A DNA stretch of 29,693 nt, from assembly GCA_032907525.1 (NCBI GenBank), contig JAJJPM010000008.1, positions 1 to 29,693 of the forward strand. The letters run 5' to 3'. A program made the translations under genes and the position numbers. A model generated the notes under the pieces. The model made no database searches. It saw nothing but the letters and a program-made list of their open reading frames with translations, and had not been told where the DNA came from. Shown piece by piece: positions 28,629 to 29,693 of this stretch. The stretch is from JAHJQQ01 sp032907525. GTDB taxonomy: Bacteria; Pseudomonadota; Gammaproteobacteria; Thiohalobacterales; Thiohalobacteraceae. How positions within the stretch are numbered: position 1 is the stretch's first letter; each line of letters opens with the position of its first letter.

Positions 28629-29003
28629 ATGGCCACCCGCAACCCCGACCCCGACAAGCTCGACCGGATCGTCGCCGAGGCCCACCGTCAGCGCGACGAG
28701 CGCGAGAAGGATTATCGCGAACGTGCGCTGAAGCTCTACCCCTGGGTCTGCGGACGCTGCGGACGCGAGTTCACGCGCGCGAATCTGAGCGAACTCACCG
28801 TCCACCACCGCGACCACAACCACGACAACAATCCGCTCGACGGCAGCAACTGGGAGCTGCTGTGCCTCTACTGCCACGACAACGAGCACCAGCGCCAGCT
28901 CGAAGCCGCCGGCCTCGGCAAGGCCCAGGCGAGCGGCAAGTCCGGTCCCACCGCCATGCACAACCCCTTCGCCGCGCTGAAGGACCTGCTCAAGGACAAG
29001 TGA
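28629..29003 (+). CDS. yajD: HNH endonuclease family protein YajD
   Basis: A 124-residue protein very close to E. coli YajD: ERALKLYPWVCGRCGREF, ELTVHHRDHNHDNNPLDGSNWELLCLYCHDNEHQR and a C-terminal NPFAALKDLLKDK that matches the E. coli tail. The HNH/ββα-metal core has the two CxxC pairs (Cys41-Cys44, Cys79-Cys82) for zinc and the HH/N/H residues for the catalytic metal. The enzyme's target is not known. The ATG at 28629 is chosen over an in-frame GTG at 28620. It is 65 bp after mrpG and may be read through from it. Confidence 0.93.
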   Translation: MATRNPDPDKLDRIVAEAHRQRDEREKDYRERALKLYPWVCGRCGREFTRANLSELTVHHRDHNHDNNPLDGSNWELLCLYCHDNEHQRQLEAAGLGKAQASGKSGPTAMHNPFAALKDLLKDK

Positions 29004-29013
29004 AATCCGTATA

Positions 29014-29145
29014 GCCACGAAATCCACGAAATGGTGTGAGGGACACAGCCCGATCACCAGGCGGCCCGGCCAGCACCCCGGGATGAGGTGATCGATACAC
29101 ACCCGCGGCCTCAATACCTTTCGTGGGTTTCGTGGATTTCGTGGC
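29014..29145. repeat. dispersed inverted repeat, copy g (CACGAAA type)
   Basis: Left arm GCCACGAAATCCACGAAA (29014-29031) and right arm 29118-29145 (reverse complement of the same, with one more CACGAAA word). The loop of 86 bases is unlike those of copies e and f. It lies between yajD and yaiI, the right arm ending 24 bp before the yaiI ATG. Confidence 0.92.
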
Positions 29146-29169
29146 GATATGTTTTTGGTGGAATCCCCT

Positions 29170-29616
29170 ATGCACATCTGGGTCGATGCCGATGCCTGTC
29201 CGGCGGTGATCAAGGAGATCCTGTTCCGCGCCGCGGTGCGCACGCAGGTGCCGGTGACGCTGGTGGCCAACAAGCCGCTGCGCACGCCGCCGTCGCCGTT
29301 CATCAGATCCATGCAGGTGCCGGCGGGCTTCGATGTCGCGGACAACCGCATCGTGGAGCTGGCGCAGCCGGGCGATCTGGTGATCACCGCCGACATCCCG
29401 CTGGCGGCCGGCGCCATCGACAAGGGGGCGATCGCGCTCAATCCGCGCGGTACGCTCTACACCGAAGAGAACGTCCGTGAAGCCCTGTCGCTGCGCAATT
29501 TCATGGCCGATCTGCGCAGCAGCGGCGTGGAGACCGGCGGCCCTTCCAGCCTCGGCCCGTCCGACCGCCAGGCCTTCGCCAACCAGCTCGACCGCCTGCT
29601 GGCGAAGCGCGGCTAG
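29170..29616 (+). CDS. yaiI: UPF0178 family protein YaiI
   Basis: A 148-residue protein of the YaiI/YqxD (UPF0178, DUF188) family, a PIN-like nuclease fold of unknown activity. The N-terminus MHIWVDADACPAVIKEILFRAA matches E. coli YaiI closely; the acidic DADACP cluster, with GDLVITADIPLAAGAIDKGAIALNPRGTLYTEENVREALSLRNFMADLR, completes the signature. The start at ATG 29170 is set by this match; GGTGGA is upstream. The gene follows repeat copy g and is the last in the window. Confidence 0.94.
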   Translation: MHIWVDADACPAVIKEILFRAAVRTQVPVTLVANKPLRTPPSPFIRSMQVPAGFDVADNRIVELAQPGDLVITADIPLAAGAIDKGAIALNPRGTLYTEENVREALSLRNFMADLRSSGVETGGPSSLGPSDRQAFANQLDRLLAKRG

Positions 29617-29627
29617 AAAGGAGGATG

Positions 29628-29656
29628 GCCACGAAATCCACGAAACCCACAAAACG
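29628..29656. repeat. dispersed repeat, copy h: left arm (CACGAAA type), cut by window end
   Basis: GCCACGAAATCCACGAAA then CCCACAAAACG begins 11 bp after the yaiI stop. It has the left-arm orientation of copies e, f and g; a right arm would be expected beyond 29693. Confidence 0.8.
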
Positions 29657-29693
29657 ATTTGAGAAATAAAACCGGTCGCTGAACGATCAGGTC

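Overview
This is a high-GC chromosomal window (roughly two-thirds G+C by eye, with third codon positions dominated by G and C) from a free-living gammaproteobacterium. The gene set points to Gammaproteobacteria: TrmO, YajD, YaiI and YqiB (DUF1249) homologues, an IscR whose cysteine positions match E. coli exactly, a divergent ppsR/ppsA pair, and orn close to rsgA. An exported DsrE-like protein, a TauE/SafE exporter and a seven-subunit Mrp antiporter operon would fit a sulfur-metabolising or haloalkaliphilic lineage of the Chromatiales/Ectothiorhodospiraceae kind, but that is inference. I found no rRNA, tRNA, CRISPR array, prophage or intact insertion sequence.

Layout. 1-5.7 kb: a VOC protein (-), a small exported protein (+), a DUF2189 membrane protein (-), a 67-residue proline-rich protein (-), trmO (+), an exported DsrE-like protein (+) and an HDOD-GAF signalling protein (-). 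5.7-8.4 kb: a coupled pair of an LsrG-type monooxygenase and an iron alcohol dehydrogenase, then a DUF938 methyltransferase and a small two-helix membrane protein. 8.6-10 kb: an orphan iscR with a candidate IscR site, and a DUF1249 protein. 10-15.3 kb: pgm, then ppsR and ppsA divergent from a 59-bp gap; these act in glycogen/sugar-phosphate metabolism and gluconeogenesis. 15.5-19.8 kb: a DUF6455 protein, orn, an M48 (Ste24-like) protease whose stop codon lies in a miniature inverted-repeat element, then a tight cytochrome c-phhB-rsgA operon. 19.8-22.5 kb: a sigma-54 activator divergent from a TauE/SafE permease that carries a recognisable -24/-12 promoter. 22.7-28.6 kb: mrp operon with subunits A and B fused, then C, D, E, F, G, mostly overlapping by a few bases. 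28.6-29.6 kb: yajD and yaiI.

The most unusual feature is between the genes. Eight intergenic sites carry arms of a dispersed repeat built from reiterated CACGAAA or CACGGAA words, mostly arranged as long inverted repeats around a loop. Six sites fall in the first 15.5 kb and two at the far end, with none in the 13 kb between. Some loops share sequence between copies, and in two copies one inverted repeat is nested inside another. A second dispersed element, a 24-bp palindrome beginning GGGGACAGACTT, occurs near two of them. A third is the 182-bp MITE-like element after the M48 gene. The rest of the window is ordinary chromosomal housekeeping; I do not see a gene cluster that looks like a new defence or biosynthetic system.
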